64,000 nt of DNA from Stratiolaelaps scimitus (lineage: Eukaryota; Arthropoda; Arachnida; Mesostigmata; Laelapidae). A program made the translations under genes and the position numbers. Positions within the stretch are counted from its first letter, which is position 1. The number at the start of each line of letters is the position of its first letter. The notes under the pieces are model-generated. The model had not been told where the DNA came from and made no database searches. It saw only the letters and a program-made list of their open reading frames with translations. The stretch lies in the NCBI GenBank assembly GCA_019614645.1, contig JABWDB010000115.1:1-64000 (forward strand). The letters are read 5' to 3'. This document shows positions 24,677 to 37,492 of the stretch, in pieces.

Positions 24677-25302
24677 TAATTACGACAGAAGGAGTTATTG
24701 TTATATATTGTGGGTTACTGTTATTATAGGCCAATACAGGCTCTTTCGGCGTGGCAGGCTAACAGTGAATTTCTGCAAGATTTGTCAACGAAGTTACTAT
24801 TCGCTTATTTTAATATACTCTTCACAAAGTTAAAGGCAGAATAACATTGCGCTTTAGTAAGAGCTGTTTGGAGCGGGTCGCATCTTCCCTTGTCTATAGG
24901 TTACTCGATGTTCTTGTAATTGTTGGGCCCATCGGGGCAGTCGGCTACGTGGTCCGTCACCGCTGTTATTGGACGTCAATGCACGTTTGTTTGGAAAGAT
25001 AGCTAAGCATTCTTATTCTGTGGTAGAATAGTTCCTCTAGGCAATATATAGGGTTCGGCTACAAAAATCGATCTGGTCGTTTTCTGGATTTTCAAGGATG
25101 GATCTGGATTTTTGAGTCACTATAACCCCTAGACCTTGAGTACAGACATCGGGTGGGACAAAAGTGTGACAAAACGGGCGTCTAGCGTTTTTAAGAATTC
25201 TGACTATCTCTGACTCTTGCCATGTAAAGGGTACAGGTCATAAAATGGGAGGCCTTTAATTTTCTTGTTTATCTGCTTTTTTACAAGGAGTTGAGGATGC
25301 TC

Positions 25303-25510
25303 TCACGCTTTGTCGCGCATGATCGTTTTAATAACTAGCGTCAAATCCTGTACGGGGTATACGTTCGAACCGAGTGCTCTGCCAGTCTTGATTCTTCCGC
25401 GTGCTATTGTGATCTCCTCTACGACTACTTCCAGTGTCTTCTCGATGTCGTCTTGGTACACCTCGTATTGGGTCCTGTCGAAGTCAGGGTGTTTGGGAAA
25501 AGTTTCTTAA
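25303..25510 (-). pseudogene. LINE ORF2 linker/RT amino-terminal fragment
   Basis: A minus-strand frame of about 68 codons without ATG reads QYEVYQDDIEKTLEVVVEEI and continues with TIARGRIKTGRALGSN and VIKTIMRDKA. The K-G+A-G-N-(I/V)P pattern is the conserved start of RT domain 0/1 in R1/Jockey-type LINEs. It ends at a TGA (25303-25305). Confidence 0.6.
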
Positions 25511-27520
25511 TCGTTTCTATCTTTCTCTTCGTCTATATGTGTGTGAGCTTATCGGTTCCACGAAGGGTCCTTCTCTTCTTCTTGCATCTAACGATAAAAA
25601 TGAGCAGGTTGTTTTATTGTTAAAGTTAAGCAAGATACTCCTTTATTCAAGGGAACAGAATGCTCTTTACATATGAATATATATTTCGCAGGTTGAAATC
25701 TCATTAAAATATACACATATATTATATATACAGTTTTATTAGTACAATGACAAACTAAATGTGCGTTTGAAGAGAATTCCCTCCCCTCAAAGAAATACAA
25801 ATTCAAGGGTTAATACTGGACATCATATTATATCGCATATTTCATCGCATTCTTTTGTTCGAACGAGTAGCGTCTCATCACTCGGGCCATTCTAAAGGAG
25901 AACACGTAATTAGCTTGCCTTCGGATATACAGTGCAACTATGCGTACAATTTTAGGTTATCGGCTAACAGTCAACTAATGGCACTTGGCAAAATACTACA
26001 GATATCTAAGATGTATATACAATAAAGCATAGGATCTAGGTAAAACCGATTCAAATGTTTTCTTATTATTAAGAACAACGGCCCAATCTTGGACTATGTC
26101 AAATATTATATGATAGCTGGCTAGCGGTAGATATTCCTTTTATAAAACCATGTTGAGTTTTATCTCACAACTCAAGCGCCGATAAATTGTTCAACATGTA
26201 ATCTACCGACAGCCTCTCAAATATTATGAAGACGATAGATGACTGAGGAACTGCCCTGTAATTATCTATGACTTAACTTCTTTTTTAATATATAGGGGTG
26301 ATTAATGACTTTCACAAACATCGAGTGCAGCCCCTCCTTAATAAGACCTACAGTATATAAGGTTCGGCGGCTCGGTTAACATTGACTTAATCGAGGGTGA
26401 GACTTCATTGCATAGGGAGCTGTTTCATTTTTGTTAGGAGAGTCGCCTTGATTGAGGCCTTCTGTGGTGATTCACACAAATATTTAAAAATACTTACTTT
26501 GGAGACGTCGTCCGTCAGGATAATGCCATGGTTGTTTATACCGCTGAAAATCTCCTTTGTTTCCATCTAAATATGTATTACTGATTATTACCATAGTTTT
26601 CCGTTTGACACGTAATTGCTTAACCATGATTCTATCGTGAAAACTAAATCTATCTCATTCAAAGACGCCTAGTTCTTAATGAGTCAATCGCTCAAGGCGT
26701 GGAAATTAAAAAGGCACGCAGATTGAAACACTTCAAACTGTGTTTTTTGGGAAGAGAGTAACGGAAAATAGAAGAAATTACTCGAGGCGGTGTAATGATG
26801 AAAACTGGAGGCGATCACCGAGAAACGGGGCGGTGGATGCAGACGTAGTGGGGCGTCACTTTAGGGGACGACAAGACAGCCATTGCTACTGTGATCTGCT
26901 CCTCCGTCGATTCTCAACGAATCTAGAATCAAGTCAGTCTCAACGTTTTAGCCATTAAACTGTTCCCGACAATTTCTAGCACATTGCGCGTACACTCACC
27001 TCTGTACTGGCACAAAAACATAGATGCTGCTAATATGGCGCAGTGAATGTCGCGAGCCCATATGGCACTACACATGATACAAACAAAGTTCGGAGAACTA
27101 ATACCCTGATAGCGACTATGAGCGAAGCATGAATACGTACGCGAGAAGACCAAGGGGTAGATAGATGAAGGAAAGTTGTACAAAAAGAAACATACGCTTA
27201 TTACATGAATACACAAAATTAGTACAGGATCATAACATTAGAAATTATTGACAAATTTCTTTTCTTCTCATGTCCCCCTTTCAGATTTGTGGTTGTATCC
27301 GATAAAAATATGGCTATCGGGGTCAAACTTGAAAATGGATCCTATACCGGTATCATGGGCATGATACAACGAAATGTTAGTTTCTATCTGCTGTTAGTCA
27401 CCATTACATACGTAACATTTCGGAGTAATTCAAATGTACAAAGCCAACTAGCTCAGCCTAGGCTAATATGGAGCGACCATTTTTTAGACCGCTCTCCTTT
27501 TTTCTTTGGAGATAGAGACT

Positions 27521-27565
27521 GGAGGATGTTTTCTTCATACGCACGGACACCACCAGAGTAGACCG
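27521..27565 (-). repeat. Family A repeat tail fragment
   Basis: GGAGGATGTTTTCTTCATACGC-type sequence followed by CGGACACCACCAGAG matches the tail side of the repeats at 6352 and 7295. It lies in intron 3 of IR gene 2. Confidence 0.5.
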
Positions 27566-28779
27566 CCCTCTGTGATGTTGTTATTGTACAATTAGCTCTT
27601 ATACTCGAGTTGCTTTGTGAGACTATGATTCAATTCGCATAGATAGGTATGTTTAAACGCATCTTAGTCTATGGGTAGAATGATTACGGTTGAGAGGATT
27701 TTATTGACTGATTTGCTTCAGAGAACTGAAACTTCATTCCAAAGCTCACTTTCCTCCTGGCTTCAGCGATTAGCTTTCAATTGTATAATGTTCTTTGAGG
27801 CAGGCGCCTTTTGTTATCTTAAAAGATATCTAAAAAATCCCCGAAAAAACCTCTCATCTACCTGCAACACGATAAGTCATGCAAAACTAGTATTTAAACT
27901 TTCCCAGTTTTCGCGCATGATATTTTATTTGTATTCGTTAATAGGTAATTGACGTATTCCTGGGACCGGGAGCCACTGACGAGGATCGTTTCTATTTCTC
28001 CGAGGAGGCGTACACTGTAATCACAAGGGTTAGCCTTCTCACATGGAGCCCATCAAAGGTAGGTATTACGCAAGGATTTACAATTAAGTCATCGACGTCA
28101 TGTAGCGTTGTCAATGGACGATCATACGTAGATTTGATATCCCCATTTTAAATATATTCGACAAACTGAACTGGATTGCTAATGAAGATTAGCACGCTAC
28201 ACGATTTCATTCAACGCACAGCTACTATTGTGGTAAATTCAAAATACATCGCGCTAAGAAGAATATTCGAACGATTGATTTTGTGGATGGAATAATTATA
28301 GGAAAGTATGAATTCCTTTGTTGCACAGGTTGTTCATTGATTGTTTCAACACTCGGAAGGCATAGTCTGAGATTTCTTTATTCGTTACCGTCTAATTTCT
28401 TCTACAGTTACAGGAATCAACACAAAATAATTTCCCTAACTATTTTAGTCGTTTATGACTTCAATGCCGTGTCAATGATATAACTAAGTTTGCGTGTTTC
28501 GTAAGGTATGAACCATACTTTGGTGAGAGGGATCAAAATTGAATCGGATACTTCGCAGATGACTGGGTGCCAGGCTGTTAATTAAGTATGTACTATCAGG
28601 TTAAGTGGAAAGTTCTCTCTGCCTAGAAGGTGGACTCGTTGCCGACTCGGTCTGCCGTGCGCGTGCGCGGTCTAAGTGGGGGCGGAGATTTGTCGTCATC
28701 TAATTCGGACCCGCTGAACACGATGGTCACGCAACTTGCGCGCTCAGATTCTCTTTGTGGTAGCAAATCGGCTGTGAAC

Positions 28780-29936
28780 ATGGAGAGTGACAAATCGAAA
28801 ATCCGCCAATTTTTGCTTTTTGAATTTAGAAAAGGCGAAACTGCTGCGCAGGCGTACAGAAACGCTATCGGTCTGCTCGGACAGGGCTGTGTGACTGCAA
28901 GAACCTGTATAAAATTGGTTCAAAAATTTCGTTCTGGTGACTTCAGTCTGATAGAAAAATAAATAAATTCTCCGGGCTGACCCACAGCCAACATTTAACG
29001 TCCGCGGTACTGCTTTTGGCATTGCCTCATAATACGGGCCCCTTGAAGTGCAAATGTGCAACGGTGGGGATCGAACCGGGCACCTACGTGTCTCCTTCGA
29101 TTGCAAGGCGCACACGAATGCACAGCGGCATCGGGTTTAGTCTGATAGATAAGGAGGCCTACAGTGCTCAACGACGATGTGTTAAATATGAAAATCTGGG
29201 AAAATCCAACTTTGACTACTCGAGAACTAGCCGCAGAACTTGGAACTAGCCACTCAAGTATCATAAGCGCATTGAAACGGCTTGGATTTAAGAAAGAGTT
29301 GTCGTACTGCTTACCCCAGAAACAAAGCCGGCTACAACTCAGCACATCGCTGCTCGAAAAGCACAGTCAGTGTTCATTCTTGAATCGGATTGTAACGTGT
29401 GACGAAAAGTGGGTCAAATACGATAATCCGCGGTGAGAATAGCACGCCCCACAGCCAACCCAAGCCAGACATACACCAATAGAAGGTTATGCTGTGTGTT
29501 TGGTGGGATATTCGGGGCATCATCCAGCGTGAGCTTCTGCCGACGGGCCAAACACTCAATTCAGTCCTGTACTGTCAGCAGCTGGAGCGGGTTGAAAAAA
29601 AAATGAGGAAAATCCATCCAATGCTCGTCAATAGTTTGGGGTCCTGGTCTATGCGCGACCCCATGTGAGTTCGGTGACCCAGAATAAAATCCAGGAGCTT
29701 GGCTGGAAACTACATCCTCCGTATTCCCGTGACCTCGCCCCTTCAGACTACCATCGTTTCTTGGGGCTCGCGAACTATCTTAGTACAAAAAATTTCAACT
29801 CAATAGAAGAGGTCGAAAAGGGGTTTTGCGACTATTTCTCCAGAAAGTAAGAGGACTTTTACAAAAAAGGCATTACTGAGCTGGAGGAACGCTGGAGGAA
29901 GACCGTCACAAACCGTGGGGACTATTTCAATCAATA
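28780..29936 (+). pseudogene. Mariner transposase remnant 1, split by a SINE
   Basis: The frame starts at ATG 28780 (MESDKSKIRQFLLFEFRKGE) and gives a helix-turn-helix start like mariner transposases, up to 28955. After the inserted SINE it resumes at 29136 with TTRELAAELGTSHSSIISAL and then the first catalytic motif VTCDEKWV (about 29393-29415). After a stop at 29434 frames shift, but the GWKLHPPYSRDLAPSDYHRF block is clear at 29702-29761. The HDNARPH motif is altered to a VYARPH-like sequence, removing the second catalytic Asp. It is therefore inactive. No terminal repeats were found. It lies in intron 4 of IR gene 2. Confidence 0.8.
28956..29135 (-). repeat. Full-length tRNA-derived SINE, family B, inserted in mariner
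   Basis: The insertion is bracketed by the 14-base repeat TT(C/T)AGTCTGATAGA at 28942-28955 and 29136-29149. Read on the minus strand it has a tRNA-like head with GCGCCTTGCAATCG and the B-box GGTTCGATCC, then a body and the tail GTTAAATGTTGGCTGTGGGT followed by CAGCCCG, then an A/T-rich end. Its tail is shared with three truncated copies in the window. Confidence 0.85.
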
Positions 29937-32616
29937 GGAGAAGCGCGCAGGGAAACTCACCGGCGATACAAAGTTGGCACAAAAAACAGAAAGAACTTTC
30001 TAATCGACCTAATTGTATCGAATACTTGCAGCGCGCAGGGTCCTTCCTTCTGCAACTCCTGTCCCTCGCTGTGCAGAGACGCAATGCCATCGCCTTCCTC
30101 GGGACAATGACGGTCTCAAAATTAATTCATTTATTAACTAGTATCAATCAAGGATTGATTACCAAAAACACTTTTTTGACGTCGTATATCAGCTTGCATA
30201 TATATCCACATCGTTGTATACCCACATCCGGATTATTTTTTTGCAATTTTGAGCTGTATTTCATCAGCGAAGACGTCGACTTAGTTGAGTTAAGCATTCA
30301 ATATACTCTTCGTTATCGTCGGCGTCTCTTTTTCTGTATCCATGGTACAAAACACCTTTAAATATATACTATAGGGTTGAACAACATATGCCTTGTTATT
30401 GCTACTCATGTATCAACAGGTGGTGGACCCGTTCAGTTTCATAAATGTCTTCGAGTTGGAGGTGTGGCTTGCGTTGGTAGCATCCCTTCTTTTACTTCCC
30501 TTGATATATTGGAGTATTTCCAGGTATAATTTATACTATCTTCGATCATTTTTGCATTCACATGAATAATATATATGAATATTTTATAAATAATGTCACT
30601 CACCTGACAACAACGCAGTGACTATCAGCACATGCAAAAGCGCACTGTTAAAGCTAGTGTCGTCGTGATCTTAATTTGTCCATATATATATATATATATA
30701 TATGTAGTTGTTTGCTCACGAAAAGTATGAACAAATAAAAATTAATGTTACCTTGTCCAACCTTAAGATATAAATCGGCGAGCGTACAGTAAAATTAACG
30801 TTGTTGCATTTGTCCTGAGACATCCACAGATATGTCAGCTCATGGGATCAGAAACCTCCTTTTTCTTACTTCAGCGCTCTTGTTGTACAAGATGATGACT
30901 TTTTTTGCTCGAATACCCGTCAATCAGGATCTTGGGAACACGAAAGGCCCCAGTGAGAGTGGCATCTTCTTCTCAGTGCCAATACCCACGCTAAAGGCCA
31001 TGCCCATGGCCCGATGAGGAATGAATGCCTTCCGAATGACATCATTGATGCCTACTATGACGATTCTAAGGCGTTGATAAAAGTTGAAATGTTTCGGCAG
31101 ACTGCATTTCTTTTGCCATATTGGCCCTTATTTTCCATTATAAAGCTAACCCAGAATCATGGTCATCCGTGCATTTGGTAATTTTGAGCATAACACATTT
31201 AAGACGATCTAAAACGCGAAAACGGTTGGTACCTGATATGCATAATAGGTTTCCAGTTAGCAATCCCCGTCATCTTTATGATCTTTCTCAGCTCTGAGCT
31301 GACGTCGTCGATGACGATTAAGAAAAGTGAGGATTCCATCGACGACTACACCGACGTTTTGCGATTTAAGAAAGTCCGCATCTTAGCCGAGGCAGAATCG
31401 TATCACTCGACGATTTTCACTGTACGTATCGTCTGCCCATGCCTGTGTGTGAGACTTTGGAATATTTATACAAAAGTTGGGTGATCTTATGCTCCCTAGT
31501 GGTAGACATCTACCCTCAAACGTGCGTAGACCACACCATCTACCATTTATGATGGTGGATTCAAAGCTATTGTATTATGCAACTGAATCTGTTTAGTTAT
31601 AAAGCATTTTTTTTTACGCCAGGCGATAAAATACTCGAATGGAATGCTACTTATACCGTGCCTTCAAAGCGGCAAACACTAAGAGCATTGACAGCGTTGT
31701 CTACTTGGTTCTTCTGGGCCTCACCGGATTGGGCCATCTTTGCATTTGTCCATGCGCTACCCTATCAATTTCAGTCTGTTTTTAATATGTTACTAAGATA
31801 AATCATTTATTGTCAGACCCAATCAATGCAGACGTTTATTGATCTTTCAGAAGGCGAATAGTGATCTAATGAGACGGCTGGCCCCTCGACTAATTCAGAC
31901 GAAAGGGATTTTCAACTATGGGCATAGACTCCTCGACATGGTGCTTCAGGTGTCAGGAAAATCGCATGTGATTTCTACCGGTCAATACATCTGCGCAGGA
32001 TTCACTCAGCAGGTACCGTACTAATATGGATACAATACAATATTGATAATATGTACAGTCACTTCTCCTGATGAATAAATTTATAAACATGGGGTGGGCC
32101 TGGCAAAATTTAACTCGACTTTAGATGCCACTTTGGACCACGCTCTATGATATGTTAGATAATAATAATCAAACTAAAAAAGCCTTAGTGTTGTACTACG
32201 TGTAACTTTATTATAAAGACTCTAATGTTCAATTTAAGATTTGAGTTTATACAATAATGTCTAACGGATAATAATTATTATAATAATTATAATAACTCGC
32301 TTCGTTGAGTTGCTTGTATTTGGAAATTTCAATTTGACGCATGTATTCGTGCAAGTTTTCTTTATTAACTGAGTCATATAATACCCCACTCTGTAGACAT
32401 TCGTTAACTTTTTTAACATCATTATTATTATATTATCATAATTTTAAGAATTTTTTGTGATCATTATAAAGACAACTTTTAAAGAGTTTAGCCGAAATGT
32501 CCGTGGGACAAATATCCAGGCAGTTAAAATCATTCTGCTGATTGGTCATTAACTTGGAAAACAGTTTCGTTGTGTTGTGTCTTACGTCAACAACAAACAA
32601 ATATATACAGGGTGTT

Positions 32617-32725
32617 CAGAAAGTTGCTGTGCAGTTTAGAAAAATAGAATAGGTTACGAGTTGCCCGTTATAAATATACAACAACCGAAAATTTGCATGT
32701 GTACCCACTGCACAGCAACTTTCTG
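32617..32725. mobile_element. Short inverted-repeat element (MITE-like)
   Basis: CAGAAAGTTGCTGTGCAG (32617-32634) and its perfect reverse complement (32708-32725) enclose 73 bases. The left arm extends outward as ACAGGGTGTT, typical of Tc1/mariner-like termini, but the right arm lacks it. No coding capacity. It lies where IR gene 2 should have exon 9. Confidence 0.6.
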
Positions 32726-34383
32726 CTTTTCATGTACAACAAAACAACGCGTTCTATTTTTTTTTAAATTAAAACTAAGATGCAAAAATATTACTACTAA
32801 TGCTGCTTTTTCCTCAACGGAACTATCTGCAATTGAAATGTATTGATTAGCCTAGAGATTTTAGGAGAATACAAACCAGAAACCCACAGTACCGATTATT
32901 TTAAACCTACAAAACGAAAAGGCTTTTCGCAAACACATGAGGTTGCAGCGTTAAGCTGTTCCTGCATAACGCGTATTTTAGGATGCATGCATGTCGGGAG
33001 GCTCATCTATTTGAGAAGGCTATGAAATGGGGTTTGCGCGACATGGACAAGTGTGCAGCTGAGCAGAGATCCAGTGATCAGGACGCCAGCAAGGTAACGA
33101 GCGAACTGTCTTGTACGACAGCGGACGAGGTGTGCGATTGTATTCGTTTGAATTCGCAGCAAAAATATATATTTGGTAGCCTTGTTCGCAGCATTCGCCT
33201 TATCTGCAACAGCTGAAAAAGTATATAACAGAATACTAAATGCTTGATCAATATTCATTCTCTAATATGGACCGACTACCGCTGTACAAGTTTATCGTTC
33301 ATATTATATATTTATCTAATAATAGCAAAAATAATGATAATAATTTATCTGATTAATAGCAAATAGGGCTATGTGAATGAGATACGTATGTGCGAGATAA
33401 GAAAGAAAGAAATTGTAAAGCCAGTAGGTAAATTAATTGGGTGATGAAATCGATCAATCGTTTATTTCTATAGCAAGTGTTGTTTTTTTATAATCCAGGT
33501 AAATTTTCAGGTAAATTTCACGCTCAGCCAACATTTACTTAGTATTATCTAGTGCTTTCCCAAACATTGAGCTTCTGACTTCACACAACGAACTAGAATC
33601 TCGCATAATCATTGTATTCGAGGTAGATTATTTTGATACTATTCGTAGTTTTCTAATCATGAATTAGCTTCTGTACTACTTTAATGAAAGATCGCGATGC
33701 CTATTTAGCATTTCTGACCAACGATAATAATTTTGTCTTTTATATATTCTATCAAAGTTGATTCTGATATTTTTGATACTTCTGGTTATATATATTAATT
33801 TAGTACTTCTAAGCAGACAATGACTGCTGCATGTTCAAAATATTATTTTATTATGACTTTGTATTCTTTCATTCATTTCCACCAGGGTCTTTCAGTTTCG
33901 CAATTTGTTGTTATGATCGAATTGAGCGTCGGTCCTGGCAATTCACTTTTCGCTCAGGTATCACAGGCCTGCGAACAAATAGGCATGCATCATAGTGGAT
34001 TAGCCCAAGTATGATAATTGGTTTTCACGATTTGATTATGATATTATATTATTTATAATTGTATAGTAAGATCTTTATTGGATGTATCTAGTGCCCAATA
34101 TGGGTTAACTGTCTGCAAAGTGTTCTTAATGAAATCACATATAGTCTGAGTCGTCTTTTAGTTTGGTAACCTGGGCCCATTTAAATTCGCATAATTTCAG
34201 CCGCTAACTTTTGGCGATGTGCTGGGTAGCTTTATCCTACTTGCGCTTGGCCTGGGATTCTCGCTTGTGGGATTCGTTGTCGAGGAGATCTACTTAAAGC
34301 TTCGTCCACGAAAACATTCGGCAAGCGTCGCCGAAGGAATGTCAAGCGTCAGATTGATGGGGATCCCAGTTATCAGGACGTGA

Positions 34384-34885
34384 TGTCCACTCTTTCGAGG
34401 GCTTCTTTTTCGCAGTGAAACGATAGAATTCGAAATATCAAAATTCGAATCGAACTGCTGTTAACTCGGAAGCGCATGCTGGAAGCGTTGAGATGTCAAG
34501 CGCGAGCTTCGGGCGCACTAGTGAGAGGTCTAAGCTGGGCTGCCGGTGTCTATAATCAATACGCTAAAAGAAAAAATAAACAGGTCGACACTGAAAATGT
34601 TTTCATATTAATCGATAAAAAGATAGTAGCGACAAATACGTAACAAATGTTATTGGATTAGGGAGTTAATGAATCGACACGTTGGCACAACCTCCATGTG
34701 TATATATGTGTTAAGTTACGATTAACACATTTTAATTGAACTGCTCTAGAACATCTATAAATCTACCAAGTCGATCGATATTTGCTGTGTAATTTGTCGA
34801 AGGTGGTCCTGTGTCTGCAGGAGTGCGACACCGTTCTGTTCACGCATAAATGGCTTTGAGTGACCCATCATAGTATATGTATATA
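34384..34885. other. Downstream flank of IR gene 2
   Basis: Non-coding. An AATAAA lies at about 34575, 190 bases past the stop of IR gene 2, and could serve as its poly(A) signal. Nothing else recognised. Confidence 0.4.
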
Positions 34886-35680
34886 TTAGCCCGGTTCATA
34901 AGTTCCCGCGCCTTTTTTGCCGTTTCCCTTTTCACTTTCGCCTGCTCCATTTGTTTACTTCTATATATGGCGTGGTATAATCGTATTCTACGGTGGAGGA
35001 AAAATAGAATCAATTTGCGACTCCAAACATGGATGGCATTTTCGACGCCTGCTCTTCTTCGTCTTTCGCCGAGGCCAAAAAGCTGACATATGTTCTGTGT
35101 ACGGTGTGGACTCTATTAGTGTAACGAGCGCTCAAGAGTGGTTTGCCAAGTTCAAATTTGGTGTTTTGGATGTGGAGGATGCGCCTCGTTCTGGCCAACC
35201 ATATTCATTTGATGATGACCGCCTCAAGGCGCTTCTGAAGGAAGAAGGCCGTCAAACAAGTCGGGAGTTGGCCGTTAAGATGGGGTGGAGCCACCCGACT
35301 ATCGTCAGACATCCGTGGGTGTTGGCTTCCGCATTAATTGAGCGAAAAAAACTGATACACTAGGAAATGTTTGAGAATATAAAAAACGGTCAGCAAGGAG
35401 GTTTATCCACTCCAGTTGTATCGAGTAAATCAAGTTATGCGCTAGAAAAGACCCGAGAAACAAGGCCAAGTCATTCTAGTGCACGACAATGCCAGGCCCT
35501 ACATAGCTAAAATCGTCAAGGAGGCTCTCCAAGTGCTTGAATGAGAGGTTCTTTTGCACCCACCGTATTCGCCGGACCTCGCCCCGACAGACTACCACCT
35601 TTGTAGGTTGTAAATAGTGGCGGAGTGTACATCTGAAATTAAACGGTTTGTATAGAGCGGGAACTTATGAACCAACCTGA
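34886..35680 (+). mobile_element. Mariner element 2, internally deleted, with terminal inverted repeats
   Basis: The ends are TTAGCCCGGTTCATAAGTTC at left and the inverse of TCAGGTTGGTTCATAAGTTC at right, each next to TA, the mariner target. About 795 bases long instead of the usual 1.3 kb. Transposase pieces: FRRGQKADICSVYGVDSISV (about 35060-35120), AQEWFAKFKFGVLDVEDAPR, LKALLKEEGRQTSRELAVKM, then after an internal deletion near 35340-35400 the HDNARPY motif (about 35480-35500) and PPYSPDLAPTDYH (about 35560-35600). Frameshifts and the missing first-Asp region make it non-autonomous, but the termini look intact. Confidence 0.85.
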
Positions 35681-35682
35681 TA

Positions 35683-37492
35683 TATATATTTCGTGATGTG
35701 GGTCCTGCATCGATTTTAACAATAATGTGCGTCGCATGTTTATGTGGTTATTATGTGTAGAGACACAGGCAACACTGGATCAAGCCGGGTCTGCCATCGC
35801 ACATTTCGGTATCAAATATTGACCTAAAAACGCTATTTAAAAACAATTTGAAGTGCGTTATATTGTATTCAGCAGAATGTATGATATGATATACCCGTAC
35901 GCTAGCTAGCTATTTCTGACTGTTTTAAGGAAGAAATTCTACCAGCAGTTTTGGATGAACTGCTTAACCCGAATGATTCTACCTATATCGATAATTTGGA
36001 ATATCGTAAGGTACATTGGAACGACATATTAGATGCTCAAGCAAGTTATTGACCTAAAATATGACGTCACTTTGGGAAAGGTATCATTCTGAAACTCAAG
36101 CTACCGTTTAGTCTATGATCGCCTTACTTCAGTCGAAAGATTCGATCTATCTTCGATGAGGATGTTCTGCTTCATTGGTGCTACTTTCTTCTTCGGACAT
36201 CTCAAGGTGAGAGTAAATAATTGCGAAATGGTATCGAACGGTGACGCGACAGTGTCCTCTGCTGCGACCACCGAGGTATCGCAGGCAGTTGCCGACGCCG
36301 ATTAGCTGGTGACTGAAAGGATGAATAATTGGCCGTCAATTGCCCGACGACACACAGCAACTATAAAAATTGTTGCCAAACTGGCAGCTTTTAAGGTGGC
36401 AATGGAGTGGCGGTGTGGCCTAGGTGGCTAATGAGCATCTCTGTGATTGCGGTTGCCGTGCAGGATTAGCCCGTGCAGGAACAGAGGCTTGGAGGGAGAC
36501 CACCCCTTCTATATGCACAGGAGGCTGTCTTCGAAATAAAAAAAGGCGATGAATAACTCCTACTACTGGCCAACACTACGATTCCTAGCGTGAGCCCCTC
36601 TCCTGGTAGATCCTTGTGAGGCAATGCTACAAACCGGCATGTCATAGAACGAAGACAGCCGAGGGTCAGCTATGGAAAATATATAAATGCCATGATTACG
36701 CCAGTAATCAGGGCTTAGGCATGGGTTTCCGTCTGGTGAAGAGGATGTCGACATCATGGCCTCTCAGGTCAATTACTTCATTCTTGATGAGACGTTGGCC
36801 AGGATATCACGTTGTGCCCAGATCCAATGTGCTTTTCGGCCCACGCGCTTTCACCGAGATGATGGTCGCGTCTAGATGGAATGATCCTTATGCCTTGCTG
36901 CAGGGATCCTCCACTACCTGTTCAGAGAGTCAAGGCGTCACCTGTTGTGAACTTTGTTTTGAGGCGGCGCGTTCGCTGGCAGTTAGCCGAGATCACAGTA
37001 GTGCTAGGTTTCTTGGCTGTAAAATCAATAGTTGGAGATGTAATAGATATCATTGTTTGCGTCGGGTAAGCTGAAGGTTTATCTGGAAGTATGTACAAAT
37101 ATTAAATATTAGACTCATTTAAGATGGTATTATGCCAAGTTTTGTGTGTCTGCAAAAGTCAAATGCATAGGGTCAGTTTCGCTCGATGCCTTAGGGACCT
37201 CCATTCGTGTCCCGAGTATCGGCTTCATTTGGAGCATACTTTGATGCGGGGGTTGATAAGGACTATAAATTTCGTTACCAATACAAACAGATGTCCAACG
37301 CCAGAAATGCAATGTATTTTAACGGAATATAACCTCAGAATAAATAGTGGACTTCGAGCGGCTAATTTATCATGTAAATAATTCAGCCGTTAGGCCAACC
37401 ACACATGTGACCTCATTCGCACACTTGTTTGAGGATTCGAATTCATTGTTATTGAGCCAACGGCTGTTGCGGACACTGACAACTAACCCAAT
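35683..37492. other. Intergenic spacer between IR genes 2 and 3
   Basis: No supported gene. A short segment at 36156-36206 reads MRMFCFIGATFFFGHLK followed by GTGAGA, resembling a leader exon with a splice donor, but there is no paralogous copy before the other IR genes. The open plus-strand frame 36616-37074 has no motif I recognise and may be retroelement-derived. Confidence 0.3.

Larger units (their letters stand above)
18936..34383 (+). pseudogene. Ionotropic receptor gene 2, probably inactive
   Basis: Recognisable exons: 18936-19019, 19679-19779, 27285-27375, 27945-28058, 30420-30523, a degraded pore exon about 30830-30927, 31204-31421, 31851-32012, 32982-33093, 34201-34383. Nine exons match genes 1 and 3 in size, phase and sequence: S1 with NGSYTGIMGMIQR and GATDEDRF, TM1 (WLALVASLLLLPLIYWS), TM3 with SSELTSSMTI, TM4 (GSFILLALGLGFSLVGFVVE). 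Two defects: the pore exon is poorly conserved with GA where the GT donor should be, and exon 9 (125 bases, phase 0 to 2 in the others) is not found, so exons 8 and 10 do not join in frame. The two tails of the array differ; this one is longest (60 residues). It could still be functional if exon 9 is too diverged for me to see. Confidence 0.65.

Noticed and set aside
36156..36206. Leader-exon-like MRMFCFIGATFFFGHLK followed by a GT donor, upstream of IR gene 3
   Set aside because: It is 1.3 kb before the gene 3 ATG, with an in-frame stop just ahead of that ATG, and there is no equivalent before genes 1 or 2. Chance is likely.
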